A DNA stretch of 51,988 bases from a virus. Under the pieces are notes generated by a model. It saw only the letters and a program-made list of their open reading frames with translations, was not told the origin of the DNA and did no database searches. This document shows positions 1 to 8,296 of the stretch, in pieces (the stretch's first letter is position 1; every line of letters begins with the position of its first letter). The position numbers and the translations under genes were made by a program. The stretch is taken from positions 1 through 51,988 of IMG/VR virus record IMGVR_UViG_3300006026_000020. One strand, given 5' to 3'.

Positions 1-1
1 C

Positions 2-64
2 ACGTCAAATCTTATCGCGCCATTCGGTAAAACAATCAAGGTAGTTGAAAATGAATCGCATTAA
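2..64 (+). CDS. C-terminal fragment of an upstream early gene (partial)
   Basis: An open frame enters from the left window edge and stops at the TAA at 62-64. It gives a 20-residue tail ending KVVENESH. It overlaps the start of the next small ORF by 14 nt, which matches the overlapping style of the operon. No function can be read from 20 residues. It is called only because the frame is open to the edge and fits the gene packing, so it could also be chance. Confidence 0.35.
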   Translation, partial: TSNLIAPFGKTIKVVENESH

Positions 65-197
65 TATAGCTAAAAATTATATAGATAAGTCCTTAACCTA
101 TATAGGCGCGCTGTTAGAAATTATAGGTAAATACACCATTTTGGGAATTTACAAAGCAGCTGTGTGGGTCGAAAAAACATTACGCCCTCATGTCTAA
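51..197 (+). CDS. Small ORF upstream of DNA polymerase (48 aa)
   Basis: ATG at 51 follows an AAGG ribosome-binding site at 39-42. The 48-residue product has a hydrophobic middle (YTILGIYKAAVWV) flanked by Lys/Arg, which could be a short amphipathic or membrane helix. Its stop overlaps the polymerase ATG by 8 nt, so translation is probably coupled, and the polymerase itself has no good ribosome-binding site. No family is recognised. A CCTATATAGG palindrome lies inside it at about 97-106, built from the same half-sites as the dispersed ATAGGT element. Confidence 0.4.
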   Translation: MNRINIAKNYIDKSLTYIGALLEIIGKYTILGIYKAAVWVEKTLRPHV

Positions 198-2043
198 TCT
201 CATAACTCTCGACTTCGAAACATACTTTGATAAAGACTACAGTCTGCGCAAGCAAAATATGACTTACGAACGCTACATCCAAGACAAGCGTTTCAAAGTT
301 CAAATGGTCGCTATCAAAGTGAACAATAACCCAACTGAAATTGTCACTAACAACATTAAGGAAGTGCTACAAAAAACAATCGGGCCAGAGGACATAGTAG
401 TTGCACATAACTATTTGTTTGATGGCGCAATTCTTTCATTTCATTTTGGAATAAAACCAAATACAGCCTTTTGCACGCAAGCAATGGGCCGTGCAATATT
501 TCCTTTCGGTAAAAACTCGCTTGATGGTTTAGCGCAACAATGTTTCCCTGACGGCACTCTCCGCAAAGGAGAAGGGTTAATGGACACCAAAGGAAAGGTT
601 GACCTGACTCCCGAAGAAATCTCGACACTCGGCACTTACGCAAAGCAAGATGTCGATGTTACCTTCGAAATATTTAGATACTTGTACAGTTTCTTCCCTC
701 CCAAAGAACTTGCTGTCATGAATCTAACGCTCCAGATGTATACGCATCGCGTAATGACTGTCGATCAACCCCTTGTCAAACAGTACTTATGTGACATAAA
801 AACACGTGCGGATACATACATTCGGGAGTCAGGTCTTGAAAAGTCGGTACTAAGTTCTAGTAAAAAGTTCTCAGAATGGGTACTATCCCAAGGTCTCGAA
901 TTCGAACAAATACCGTCACCGACGCTCAAAAACCCCCACAACATGAAGTGGCCGTTGAGCAAGAACGACCTAGAATTCATTCAATTACAAGAGCGCTATC
1001 CAGAATACAAACACGTTTGGGACGCACGCCTCGCAGTTGCAAGTAGGCAAGAAGAAACCCGCGCTGAAACATTTCTGGTCAACTCAAGTAATCCGCAAAG
1101 TTTGATTGGAGTTCCGTTGAACTACGCTGGTGCCCACACCCTTCGCTGGTCTGGCACCAACAAAGTCAACCTACAAAACTTAGGACGGGGATCACCGCTC
1201 CGGAATGCGTTAAAAGCGCAGCCAGGATACAAACTTGTCATCGCTGACAGCAGCAACATTGAAGCACGACTGCTTGCATGGTTCGCTGAAGAAACAAGAC
1301 TTCTGTATCTTTATTCCACTGGAGGCGATCCGTACTTAGATTTTGCTGGACAAATTTTTGGTCCAGGGTTGACTAAAGAACGGAACCCAACTGAACGTTT
1401 TATTGGCAAAACCTGCGTACTGGGCCTTGGCTACGGTATGGGTGCAGCCAAACTTCATAAAACATTCGCAACTGGAGCCTCGGGTAAAAGAGTTGATGTA
1501 TCACTTAACGAAGCAAAACATTACGTCAACACCTTCCGTAGCTTGTACCCAAATATCCCTAGGTATTGGGGCAGATGTGAACTTTTCATCAAGCAAATGC
1601 TACTTCCAGACTCAGACATCCCAGAGCGTGGCTTGTCAGTCAAAACAGGTGGCTTGCTAATGCCTGATGGTATGTACATGCGCTACCCCTCGTTAAAAGC
1701 GTATCACGACCACAGAACAGACAGGGACGTTAGCCATTATCACAATGGCAAACACATCGTTAACATCTATGGTGGAAAACTCACTGAAAACATTGTTCAA
1801 CGTGCAGCACGTTGCGTTCTTCGAGACATCATGCTTGATGTCCAAACCGAATGGTGCAAGAACAACGATGCAAGCATTGTTCTTCAAGTACATGACGAAA
1901 TCGTTGTACACACACGCGAAGACCAGGCAGAGCAATGTAAAGAAGTTGTATCAAACATCATGTGCCGAACACCTGCATGGGCAGACGACACGCTTGTACT
2001 AGATACGGAGGCTGAAATCAGTGATTACTACACCAAACCGTGA
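190..2043 (+). CDS. polA: Family A DNA polymerase with 3'-5' exonuclease
   Basis: This 617-aa replicative polymerase of the PolA family would copy phage DNA in the cytoplasm. The N-terminal DEDD proofreading domain shows LDFET (Exo I, residues 7-11), VVAHNYLFDG (Exo II, about 70-80) and YAKQDVDVT (Exo III, about 151-159). The polymerase domain has motif A, IADSSNIEAR, with D353 and E358; motif B with R403, K407 and Y415-G416; and motif C, QVHDEIV, with H568, D569 and E570. No 5'-3' exonuclease domain is present, as usual for phage PolA. The position aligned with E. coli Phe762 is Leu411 (codon CTG at 1420-1422). Marine virus surveys have linked Leu at this site with slower, often temperate phages, which fits the integrase and repressor here. 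The gene heads the recognisable replication block. Confidence 0.97.
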   Translation: MSNLITLDFETYFDKDYSLRKQNMTYERYIQDKRFKVQMVAIKVNNNPTEIVTNNIKEVLQKTIGPEDIVVAHNYLFDGAILSFHFGIKPNTAFCTQAMGRAIFPFGKNSLDGLAQQCFPDGTLRKGEGLMDTKGKVDLTPEEISTLGTYAKQDVDVTFEIFRYLYSFFPPKELAVMNLTLQMYTHRVMTVDQPLVKQYLCDIKTRADTYIRESGLEKSVLSSSKKFSEWVLSQGLEFEQIPSPTLKNPHNMKWPLSKNDLEFIQLQERYPEYKHVWDARLAVASRQEETRAETFLVNSSNPQSLIGVPLNYAGAHTLRWSGTNKVNLQNLGRGSPLRNALKAQPGYKLVIADSSNIEARLLAWFAEETRLLYLYSTGGDPYLDFAGQIFGPGLTKERNPTERFIGKTCVLGLGYGMGAAKLHKTFATGASGKRVDVSLNEAKHYVNTFRSLYPNIPRYWGRCELFIKQMLLPDSDIPERGLSVKTGGLLMPDGMYMRYPSLKAYHDHRTDRDVSHYHNGKHIVNIYGGKLTENIVQRAARCVLRDIMLDVQTEWCKNNDASIVLQVHDEIVVHTREDQAEQCKEVVSNIMCRTPAWADDTLVLDTEAEISDYYTKP

Positions 2044-2050
2044 GGTATCC

Positions 2051-2239
2051 ATGGCACGTAAGGGGTCATTACATTTAGCCCGACCAGTTGGTTCAAGCGT
2101 CATTATCGGTAAAGGGCAGGAAAAAGTCGTCGTCATTGTCGACAGCATAAAAGAAACAGACAAAGGGCTAATCGCAAATCTCATAATGAAAGCAGATAAG
2201 AGCGTGACCATTCAGCGGGGCGAACGGTCTACTCGATAG
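2051..2239 (+). CDS. csrA: CsrA/RsmA-like RNA-binding regulator
   Basis: The product has 62 aa. The start at ATG 2051 is set by GAGG at 2042-2045, which overlaps the polymerase stop. The sequence aligns along its length with carbon storage regulator CsrA. LHLARPVG at residues 7-14 matches the CsrA N-terminal strand LILTRRVG, keeping the Leu4 and Arg6 equivalents. VIIG matches LMIG. The strand VVVIVDSIK, the stretch NLIMKADKSVTI and RGE at 56-58 match the later strands and the RNA-contacting Arg44 region. CsrA is a dimer that binds GGA motifs in mRNA leaders and changes translation or stability. CsrA homologues are known in phages. The target here, host or phage mRNA, is unknown. A small unrelated beta protein is the alternative. 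Confidence 0.72.
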   Translation: MARKGSLHLARPVGSSVIIGKGQEKVVVIVDSIKETDKGLIANLIMKADKSVTIQRGERSTR

Positions 2240-2248
2240 GGAGGATAT

Positions 2249-4789
2249 ATGGAACTTACCTTTCTACGGTCAAGTATGCCGCTATCAAAGATTTTCAATG
2301 ATGGGCGGGTACAAAGCTATCCAAAGGGAAGTGAGTTTACGAGCAACACAGCAACAATTGCTTCAACTCAGGATTTACTCAATGAACTACAAACGCACGC
2401 AAGGTATGGATGTGCAATACACACAGGACGGCTAACCAGGCCTCTTGTAAACGAATCGAGAAAAGGCGCGCACGACAGGCAGGGCCATACCAAGTTTTTA
2501 ATCCTCGATATCGACGGGTTAGAGCTGCCTTACCAAATCGGCACTCAATGCTCGGCAATCGACGTAGAAAAAGCAGCAACTCGCATTGCAACTTATCTTC
2601 CTGAATGCTTACAAAACACATCGTTCGTAGCTCATGCCAGTTCGAGTTTTGGCTTGCACAAGTCGACAGTGTCGCTACACATGATGTACATGCTCGATAA
2701 AGCGCTGCCACCAAAGATCATAAAAGCTTGCCTCGAAGGGCTAAACGCAACTGTCCCTTACTTAAAGGAACGGTTAGCACTTAGCTCAAGCGGGTTTTCA
2801 CTCAAATATCCGCTTGACATAGTGGTTAATGACAATGGTCGTTTGATCTATGTTGCACCGCCTAGATTTATAGGTAATCCCTCTAACCCATTTGGTAACG
2901 ACGATGATCGCTTTTGCTTAGTGCAGAATAAAAACGACATTTTAAATACTGACGATTTTATCTACGCATCAAAAGCTAACGTCGCACAAAGAGAACTAGC
3001 TGCTGTACTTAAAACGCTGCGCAAAGAAGCTGGGTTACAAGCAAAACAGTGGAAAGAAAAAACAACAACTAGTTACGAAGGCGAGGTTACATACATCGCT
3101 AACCCTGACCGCGTCACCATCGTAATGAATGAAGAACGTGGCGACTTTGTAGGCTATAACGTACTTGGCCCCGGACGATCAGGCGACAGTGGCGCTTACT
3201 GGTGCCCACGTAACGATCCTAAAATCATGTTCAACTTCAAAGGAGAAACGCCGTTTGACTTTGAAAAAGCTGATCCTTCTGCTTACGCAGAACATGTTCA
3301 TAAATTTTGTAGCGTTGACACCTATCAATCAGATTCTGGTGAAGCTCCTCTTGTCTATCAAGATATTGAGACTGGTCATTGGTGCTATACGCTTATAAAT
3401 GATGTGGAAGATACGATTGCACTAGCTCCGGTTGACTGCCGAAACAATGTAGGACCAATCAAAAATTTTCTAGCAAACTATGGTTTGCAAATGCCTGAAG
3501 TACTCCCGCTATGGGAAATGACATTCGACCCAAGACCAACTTCTCGCGCTATCGATAGAGATAAAAAGTTACTTAATACTTTTAACGAACCAAAAATGCT
3601 GCGGAACATGGTTGATTTGCCCAACAAATACATCAACGCAACATTCGGACAAGGCGCTTACCTAAAAGAAATTTGCCCAACACTACACAACATCATTGCT
3701 TGTGCTTGCGGGCAAGATCTTAAAAACAAAAACACAGAAGGGCGGAATGAGTTTGAACATGTAATCAACTGGCTTGCGTGCATTGTTCAAAACAGAACAA
3801 AAACCAGGGTTGCTATGGTGTTTCAAGGCATACAGGGCACAGGTAAAGGCCAGCTTTTCAAACACATTCTGCAACCTATCTTTGGTAAGTATGCTAAACA
3901 AGTTCGCATTAATGATATGCGCGACAGGTTCAATGCTTTTCTTGATGAAAACATTATCTTAAACATTGATGAATTCAGTCTAAGTAGATCAAAAGACAAA
4001 ACAGTCTTAGAAAATTTAAAAGGCATCATCACCGAAGAAACACAACCCGTGCGCCGGATGCAACGTGTTGTTGAAGCAATGCCTAACTACACTAACGTAC
4101 TGATCTTTACTAACCAACGAGGTGCTATCCCGCTCGAAGAATCCAACAGACGTTTTCGTATTTGCCCATATCAAACTCGGCCAATGAAAGAACAAATGCC
4201 AGAGTTCGTATTCAAATCACAAGAAGAACAGACTCAACTTTGTAATACAGAATTACCGCGCCTGGTTACGTTCTTGTCTAAATTCATCGTCGACACTCGT
4301 GAATTGATAAACATCAATTTAACCGACGCAAACTTACAATCGTTCCTGGCAGCACAAAGTGTTGAAGAGGAGTTCTTCTACAACATAAGAGTAGGCAATC
4401 TTGATTTCTTCCTCGATGTGCTACTTGAAGACGACTACAAAAATGAATACGTATCGAGCGCTAAGACAGCCATTATAGATTGGATTAGGGCAGTAGATGG
4501 AGATCAACCATCACTCGTTTTAAATTCGCACACAATGGCGCTGTATAACACCATGGTTGGGTTCATTGATAAAGCAGGTGTGTTTGGCAAAAAGATGCGT
4601 AACGCTGGTATTGAAACCAAAGACATCAGACGCAAAAACGTGCACGGAACGGGTTACGAAATACGCATGACCACTAAGCTAACTGAAATTGAACGACGAG
4701 AATTACTCAATGCAGAAGCAGAACGGCTCAGAAAGAAAACAGGTATATCGTACAATATTTCGTCACAAACACACAAAAACGTTGATTAA
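2249..4789 (+). CDS. Primase-helicase: AEP primase fused to SF3 (D5-like) helicase
   Basis: The product has 846 aa, with ATG 2249 behind a strong GGAGG. The N-terminal half carries the archaeo-eukaryotic primase signature: hydrophobic-DxD at 85-90 (ILDIDG; D87, D89), SLH at 142-144, and a later acidic strand (LDIVVND). The C-terminal half is a superfamily 3 AAA+ helicase: Walker A GIQGTGKG at 527-534, Walker B NIDEF with D574-E575, motif C IFTN at 619-622 and an arginine-finger-like NRRF at 633-636. The fusion would both prime and unwind DNA at the fork beside the PolA enzyme. No separate DnaB- or DnaG-like gene is visible. It is followed by a 27-nt gap that holds a promoter/palindrome. Confidence 0.93.
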   Translation: MELTFLRSSMPLSKIFNDGRVQSYPKGSEFTSNTATIASTQDLLNELQTHARYGCAIHTGRLTRPLVNESRKGAHDRQGHTKFLILDIDGLELPYQIGTQCSAIDVEKAATRIATYLPECLQNTSFVAHASSSFGLHKSTVSLHMMYMLDKALPPKIIKACLEGLNATVPYLKERLALSSSGFSLKYPLDIVVNDNGRLIYVAPPRFIGNPSNPFGNDDDRFCLVQNKNDILNTDDFIYASKANVAQRELAAVLKTLRKEAGLQAKQWKEKTTTSYEGEVTYIANPDRVTIVMNEERGDFVGYNVLGPGRSGDSGAYWCPRNDPKIMFNFKGETPFDFEKADPSAYAEHVHKFCSVDTYQSDSGEAPLVYQDIETGHWCYTLINDVEDTIALAPVDCRNNVGPIKNFLANYGLQMPEVLPLWEMTFDPRPTSRAIDRDKKLLNTFNEPKMLRNMVDLPNKYINATFGQGAYLKEICPTLHNIIACACGQDLKNKNTEGRNEFEHVINWLACIVQNRTKTRVAMVFQGIQGTGKGQLFKHILQPIFGKYAKQVRINDMRDRFNAFLDENIILNIDEFSLSRSKDKTVLENLKGIITEETQPVRRMQRVVEAMPNYTNVLIFTNQRGAIPLEESNRRFRICPYQTRPMKEQMPEFVFKSQEEQTQLCNTELPRLVTFLSKFIVDTRELININLTDANLQSFLAAQSVEEEFFYNIRVGNLDFFLDVLLEDDYKNEYVSSAKTAIIDWIRAVDGDQPSLVLNSHTMALYNTMVGFIDKAGVFGKKMRNAGIETKDIRRKNVHGTGYEIRMTTKLTEIERRELLNAEAERLRKKTGISYNISSQTHKNVD

Positions 4790-4810
4790 AAAATAGGTAT
4801 CACCTATTAT
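4782..4810 (+). promoter_or_regulatory. Sigma70-like promoter overlapping the 15-bp palindrome (site a)
   Basis: A -35 TTGATT (4782-4787), a 17-nt spacer and a -10 TATTAT (4805-4810) are visible. The perfect palindrome ATAGGT-ATC-ACCTAT (4793-4807) fills the spacer and enters the -10, where a bound protein would block RNA polymerase. The expected start point is about 4816-4818, which is the ATG of the next gene. The transcript may therefore be leaderless; no ribosome-binding site precedes that ATG. Confidence 0.6.
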
Positions 4811-4816
4811 AATATT

Positions 4817-5566
4817 ATGAGCTTCGAATTTGACCCCCATCGAACGCAAGACCAATTAGACACGCTTCTAAAAGAGACAGCGCCAAAAGGTCTAGTACCT
4901 GCATGGTCGTACTCGTCACTCAAAAATTATGAAAGCTGTCCTCATCGGATCTTCCTATCTAAAGTAGAAAAACTACCTGAAGAGGCAGGTCCAGCAGCAG
5001 AGCGGGGTACACAAATCCACACGCTCGCTGAAGAATACGTTCAAGGCCATCTAGAAAAGATGCCTACCGAGCTTAAAAAATTCCAAGACGAATTTACCAA
5101 ACTCAAAGCAGCGTTTTTAGACGGACAAGTGATCCTCGAACAAGACTGGGGCTTCACCAACGCGTGGAATGCAACAGGTTGGGCAGCTCCAGATACTTGG
5201 CTTCGCATGAAACTCGATGCGTTCCATCATCACGATCAGTACAGCGCAACAGTCATTGATTACAAGACAGGTAAAAAGTTCGGCAATGAGATTGCACATT
5301 TACAGCAAGCTCAGCTCTATGCCATTGGTGCATTCGAACGTTTTAGCGATCTTGAATACATTAAATGTGAGTTCTGGTATCTCGATAAAGGCGAAACGCT
5401 AGAAAAAGAGTACACAAGAAGTAGCGCTGAACAATTCAAAAGATCCTGGGATAAACGTGCTTTACAGCTAACTAGTGATACTGAGTTCATCCCAAATCCA
5501 AGTAAAAACAACTGCCGCTGGTGCCCGCATCAAAAGTCTGAAAGTTGTAAGTGGGCTATCACTTGA
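4817..5566 (+). CDS. PD-(D/E)XK nuclease with Cas4/AddB-like iron-sulfur cysteines
   Basis: This 249-aa protein is of the RecB/Cas4-type nuclease superfamily (PDDEXK_1-like). YSSLKNYESCPHRIFL at the N-terminus and RGTQIHTLAEEYV supply the family helix and His. LDAF and VIDYKTGK (D148, K150) form the metal-binding core. C41 together with C233, C236 and C244 near the C-terminus (CRWCPHQ...C) are placed as in the 4Fe-4S 'staple' of AddB and Cas4. The likely role is exonuclease processing of DNA ends in phage recombination or replication. The ATG lies just behind promoter site a with no ribosome-binding site. The 3' end overlaps the next gene by 16 nt. Confidence 0.88.
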   Translation: MSFEFDPHRTQDQLDTLLKETAPKGLVPAWSYSSLKNYESCPHRIFLSKVEKLPEEAGPAAERGTQIHTLAEEYVQGHLEKMPTELKKFQDEFTKLKAAFLDGQVILEQDWGFTNAWNATGWAAPDTWLRMKLDAFHHHDQYSATVIDYKTGKKFGNEIAHLQQAQLYAIGAFERFSDLEYIKCEFWYLDKGETLEKEYTRSSAEQFKRSWDKRALQLTSDTEFIPNPSKNNCRWCPHQKSESCKWAIT

Positions 5567-6174
5567 TCGCAGTATCCATGGACATAGAAACACTCAGCAC
5601 TAGAGCCAATGCGGTCGTATTGTCCATGGGTATTTGCATTTTTGATTTAGAAAAAACTCAAACATTCAATGACATTGTAGAAGGAGGTATAGAAATATTT
5701 TTTGATCGTGACTGCCAGATAGAAGTTAGGCGCCATGTAGACGTTTCAACACAGCAATGGTGGGCACGACAAGGTAGCGAAGCACAACGCGTACTCGACG
5801 TTAAAAAAGAAGACTGCATACACCCCAGAGAATTTTACTCAGTGTTTACCAGCTTCTGCGAAAACAATGATGTACAAGTTGCTTTTTTACAAAATCAAGC
5901 AAGGTGGTTTGCTCGTGGACCAACCTTCGACATGTCCATTATGGATGACATGTTCCGTGACTTTAACGTCACAAGCCCCTGGAAGTACTGGCTTGTACGT
6001 GACATCCGAACATGGCTCGAAGCGTTAGGGCTGTCTACTAACTTACAGTTAAAGAGACCAGACAATATGGTGCATCACAACGCATTACACGACGCTGCAT
6101 ACGATGTATGGGCGCTCCAGCAAATGTTGCATGTACCCCACGATGAACTACCAATACAGGAGAAATACCGATGA
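5551..6174 (+). CDS. DEDDh 3'-5' exonuclease (Rv2179c-like exoribonuclease family)
   Basis: The GTG start at 5551 keeps the full first beta strand (HLIAVSMDIETLS); the alternative ATG at 5578 would remove it. Acidic pair D11/E13, PTFDMSIMDDMF in the middle and HNALHDAAYDVWAL near the end supply the DEDDh catalytic set with the HxxxxDA third motif. The length of 207 aa suits the small exonucleases common in phage replication blocks, which trim RNA or DNA 3' ends. It overlaps both neighbours (16 nt upstream, 4 nt downstream), so it is co-translated with the nuclease and membrane-protein genes. Confidence 0.85.
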   Translation: MGYHLIAVSMDIETLSTRANAVVLSMGICIFDLEKTQTFNDIVEGGIEIFFDRDCQIEVRRHVDVSTQQWWARQGSEAQRVLDVKKEDCIHPREFYSVFTSFCENNDVQVAFLQNQARWFARGPTFDMSIMDDMFRDFNVTSPWKYWLVRDIRTWLEALGLSTNLQLKRPDNMVHHNALHDAAYDVWALQQMLHVPHDELPIQEKYR

Positions 6175-6473
6175 GTTTTATGATCGCAGGTTTTATGGTT
6201 GTCGGCGCTATAGCATTCCTAGTCGCCAAGTTTGGTTCTAATTTCATTCGCAAAATGCTCGGCATGGACATAGTCGTTGACGTTGTTGTCACTGTACTAC
6301 TCTGCTGGATGTTCGCCATCACAGGCACCATCAGCGGTATGCTAACTGGCATATTTTGCGGTTTAATCATCAGCGCGCTGTTATTCTTCGGTAAAAAGCT
6401 GTTCACACATCAAAAATTCATGAAAGTAGGCGGCAAGTACCGCTGGGTTAACGTTCCTGGCGAGTGGCGTTAA
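6171..6473 (+). CDS. Small membrane protein (100 aa)
   Basis: ATG 6171 follows AGGAG. Two to three hydrophobic segments are visible: roughly residues 2-17 (FMIAGFMVVGAIAFLVAKF), 35-55 and 55-72. A basic/aromatic cytoplasmic tail ends YRWVNVPGEWR. No family is recognised. It is embedded between replication genes by overlaps on both sides, so it is expressed early. Anchoring of replication proteins or superinfection exclusion are possible roles, but both are guesses. Confidence 0.7.
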   Translation: MSFMIAGFMVVGAIAFLVAKFGSNFIRKMLGMDIVVDVVVTVLLCWMFAITGTISGMLTGIFCGLIISALLFFGKKLFTHQKFMKVGGKYRWVNVPGEWR

Positions 6474-7822
6474 TGAAAGCCTATACCCACCAACAAGCAA
6501 TGGCTGACTTTGCTGCGGCAAATGAGCTAGTGCTCAATACCTCTGACCCCGGTACTGGTAAAACACGGGGTACGCTCATGGGGTTCGAGGAACGGCATAA
6601 ACAACTTCAAGCTAAACGACTACTTGTTGTAGCGCCACTTTCTATCTTAAGGCCAAGCTGGGGCGATGACATTGAACGCTTTACAGCTTTTAGATATGCA
6701 ATTGCAATGCAGCCTGCTAAAAAAAGGTTACAAGCATTTGAAAGCGCCGCCGAGATTGTCTTGATAAATCATGATGGCGTTAACTGGCTGTCAAAACATT
6801 TAGATTTGCTAGACGGTTTTACTGATCTAGTAATTGACGAATTTACTGCGTTCAAAAACCGTACAACGCAACGCAGTAAAGCTATGCTGAAAGTGTCTAA
6901 ACATTTCCAGCATAAGACGCTGCTATCTGGTACGCCTATTCCAAATACCGTACTAGATTTGTGGCATCCGATGCTCATACTTGACGAAGGCCAACGGCTT
7001 GGGCGCAAGTTCTTTGAGTATCGGTCTCAAGTTTGCGTCCCTGAGTCTATCGGATACCAAGATCACGTACGGTGGGTCGATAAGCCGCACGCTCCCGCTG
7101 CTGTCGCTGACGCAGTAAGTGACTTATCAATCCGATTTGCATTCGAAGACTGTGTCGACATCCCCTCCACAAGAATCTCACACTTGTTGGTCGACATGCC
7201 TAAACAGGTCATGGACGCATATCTTGAGATGGAATCCGACTCGACACTCCGCAATCAAAAAGGAGAAATCAGCTTATCTGCTGTACACGCCGGAGCACGA
7301 GTCAAAAAAATGTTGCAGATACTGTCAGGCAGTGTCTACGACGAAAGTGGCAAGCCTGTACACGTACATAACGACCGCTACGAACTTGTAATGCAACTCG
7401 TTAAAGAACGTGCACACACGCTTGTCGCATTTAACTGGCAGCACGAACGATTAGCTCTTTGTGAACTCGCTGACACGTACGGAATTACGTACGCTTACAT
7501 CGACGGTACAGTTTCTCCTAATGATCGAGCAAAGATTGTCGAATCATTCCAGAAACGCGAGCTACAAGTTCTATTCTGCCACCCCCAAGCCACTAGCCAT
7601 GGCTTAACGCTAACTAAAGCAAACACAACAATCTGGTGTACCCCGACGTACTCAAGCGAGCAATTCTTGCAATTTAATCGTCGGATATACCGTATTGGTC
7701 AAACGCAGCGAACAGAAGTTATCTGTATAGCTGCCAGAGACACTAAGGAGATAGACGTATACGCCAAACTACAGGACAAAATATCTCGCTCCGAAGATTT
7801 GCTGGATGTTTTAGTAGCCTAA
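6473..7822 (+). CDS. SNF2-family (SF2) helicase/ATPase
   Basis: The start is taken as ATG 6473, in a TAATG overlap with the previous stop; a GTG at 6464 in the same frame is possible. The 449-aa product shows Walker A DPGTGKT (25-31), motif Ia-like VVAPLSIL, motif II IDEF (D122-E123), motif III LSGTPIPN, motif V-like ATSHGLTLTKANTTIW and motif VI QFNRRIYRIGQ (400-410). This is the phage SNF2-like helicase found beside PolA and primase genes. It probably remodels forks or recombination intermediates on double-stranded DNA. Two RecA-like lobes are present with no accessory domain. Confidence 0.93.
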   Translation: MKAYTHQQAMADFAAANELVLNTSDPGTGKTRGTLMGFEERHKQLQAKRLLVVAPLSILRPSWGDDIERFTAFRYAIAMQPAKKRLQAFESAAEIVLINHDGVNWLSKHLDLLDGFTDLVIDEFTAFKNRTTQRSKAMLKVSKHFQHKTLLSGTPIPNTVLDLWHPMLILDEGQRLGRKFFEYRSQVCVPESIGYQDHVRWVDKPHAPAAVADAVSDLSIRFAFEDCVDIPSTRISHLLVDMPKQVMDAYLEMESDSTLRNQKGEISLSAVHAGARVKKMLQILSGSVYDESGKPVHVHNDRYELVMQLVKERAHTLVAFNWQHERLALCELADTYGITYAYIDGTVSPNDRAKIVESFQKRELQVLFCHPQATSHGLTLTKANTTIWCTPTYSSEQFLQFNRRIYRIGQTQRTEVICIAARDTKEIDVYAKLQDKISRSEDLLDVLVA

Positions 7823-7824
7823 AT

Positions 7825-7839
7825 ATAGGTAACACCTAT
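7825..7839. promoter_or_regulatory. 15-bp palindrome, site b
   Basis: Perfect copy ATAGGT-AAC-ACCTAT in the 28-nt gap before the 141-aa gene. It is followed directly by GGAG (7840-7843), the ribosome-binding site of ATG 7851. No good -35 box is visible, so an operator or RNA-level role is as likely as a promoter. Confidence 0.6.
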
Positions 7840-7850
7840 GGAGTACCACA

Positions 7851-8276
7851 ATGAGTGAAGCAGTAATGCAGTTAGAACCACAAGAAAAGTCAATGGATGA
7901 TTTGCTTGCAGAATTGACCGTCGTTCGTACGTCAATTGATGAGCAAAACAAAACATTGAAAAACCTTAACGGTCAAAAAATGGCAATCGAAGCCAAACTC
8001 AAGGATGCAATGCGCGAGCACGGTATCCAAAACATGGGTAACGCAAGTTGCCAAGTCAGTGTGAAAGAAGAAACGTACTACCGCCCGAACCCAGAAGAGT
8101 GGGAAGACTTCCTCAAATGGATTTACGCAGAGGAACATCTCCACGTCCTTAAACGGGATTTCAACAACGCGGCAGTCAGAGAACTTGTTTCACACTTAAG
8201 TGAAGAGGGCAGTGACGTGCCACACATCATCGCTAACACGGTAGAGAAGCTCTCTTACCGCAAAGCGCGCAATTAA
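7851..8276 (+). CDS. Coiled-coil conserved phage protein (141 aa)
   Basis: ATG 7851 follows GGAG. Residues about 14-60 form a predicted coiled coil (LLAELTVVRTSIDEQNKTLK onward), followed by a compact alpha/beta part (VSVKEETYYRPNPEEWEDFL). The protein resembles small phage proteins that precede the SSB-like gene in PolA-containing podoviruses. A Gam-like or nuclease-partner role is possible but no diagnostic motif is seen. Its separation by palindrome b may give it and the next gene their own control. Confidence 0.75.
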   Translation: MSEAVMQLEPQEKSMDDLLAELTVVRTSIDEQNKTLKNLNGQKMAIEAKLKDAMREHGIQNMGNASCQVSVKEETYYRPNPEEWEDFLKWIYAEEHLHVLKRDFNNAAVRELVSHLSEEGSDVPHIIANTVEKLSYRKARN

Positions 8277-8296
8277 CTCAATAAGGATTTTTAAGT

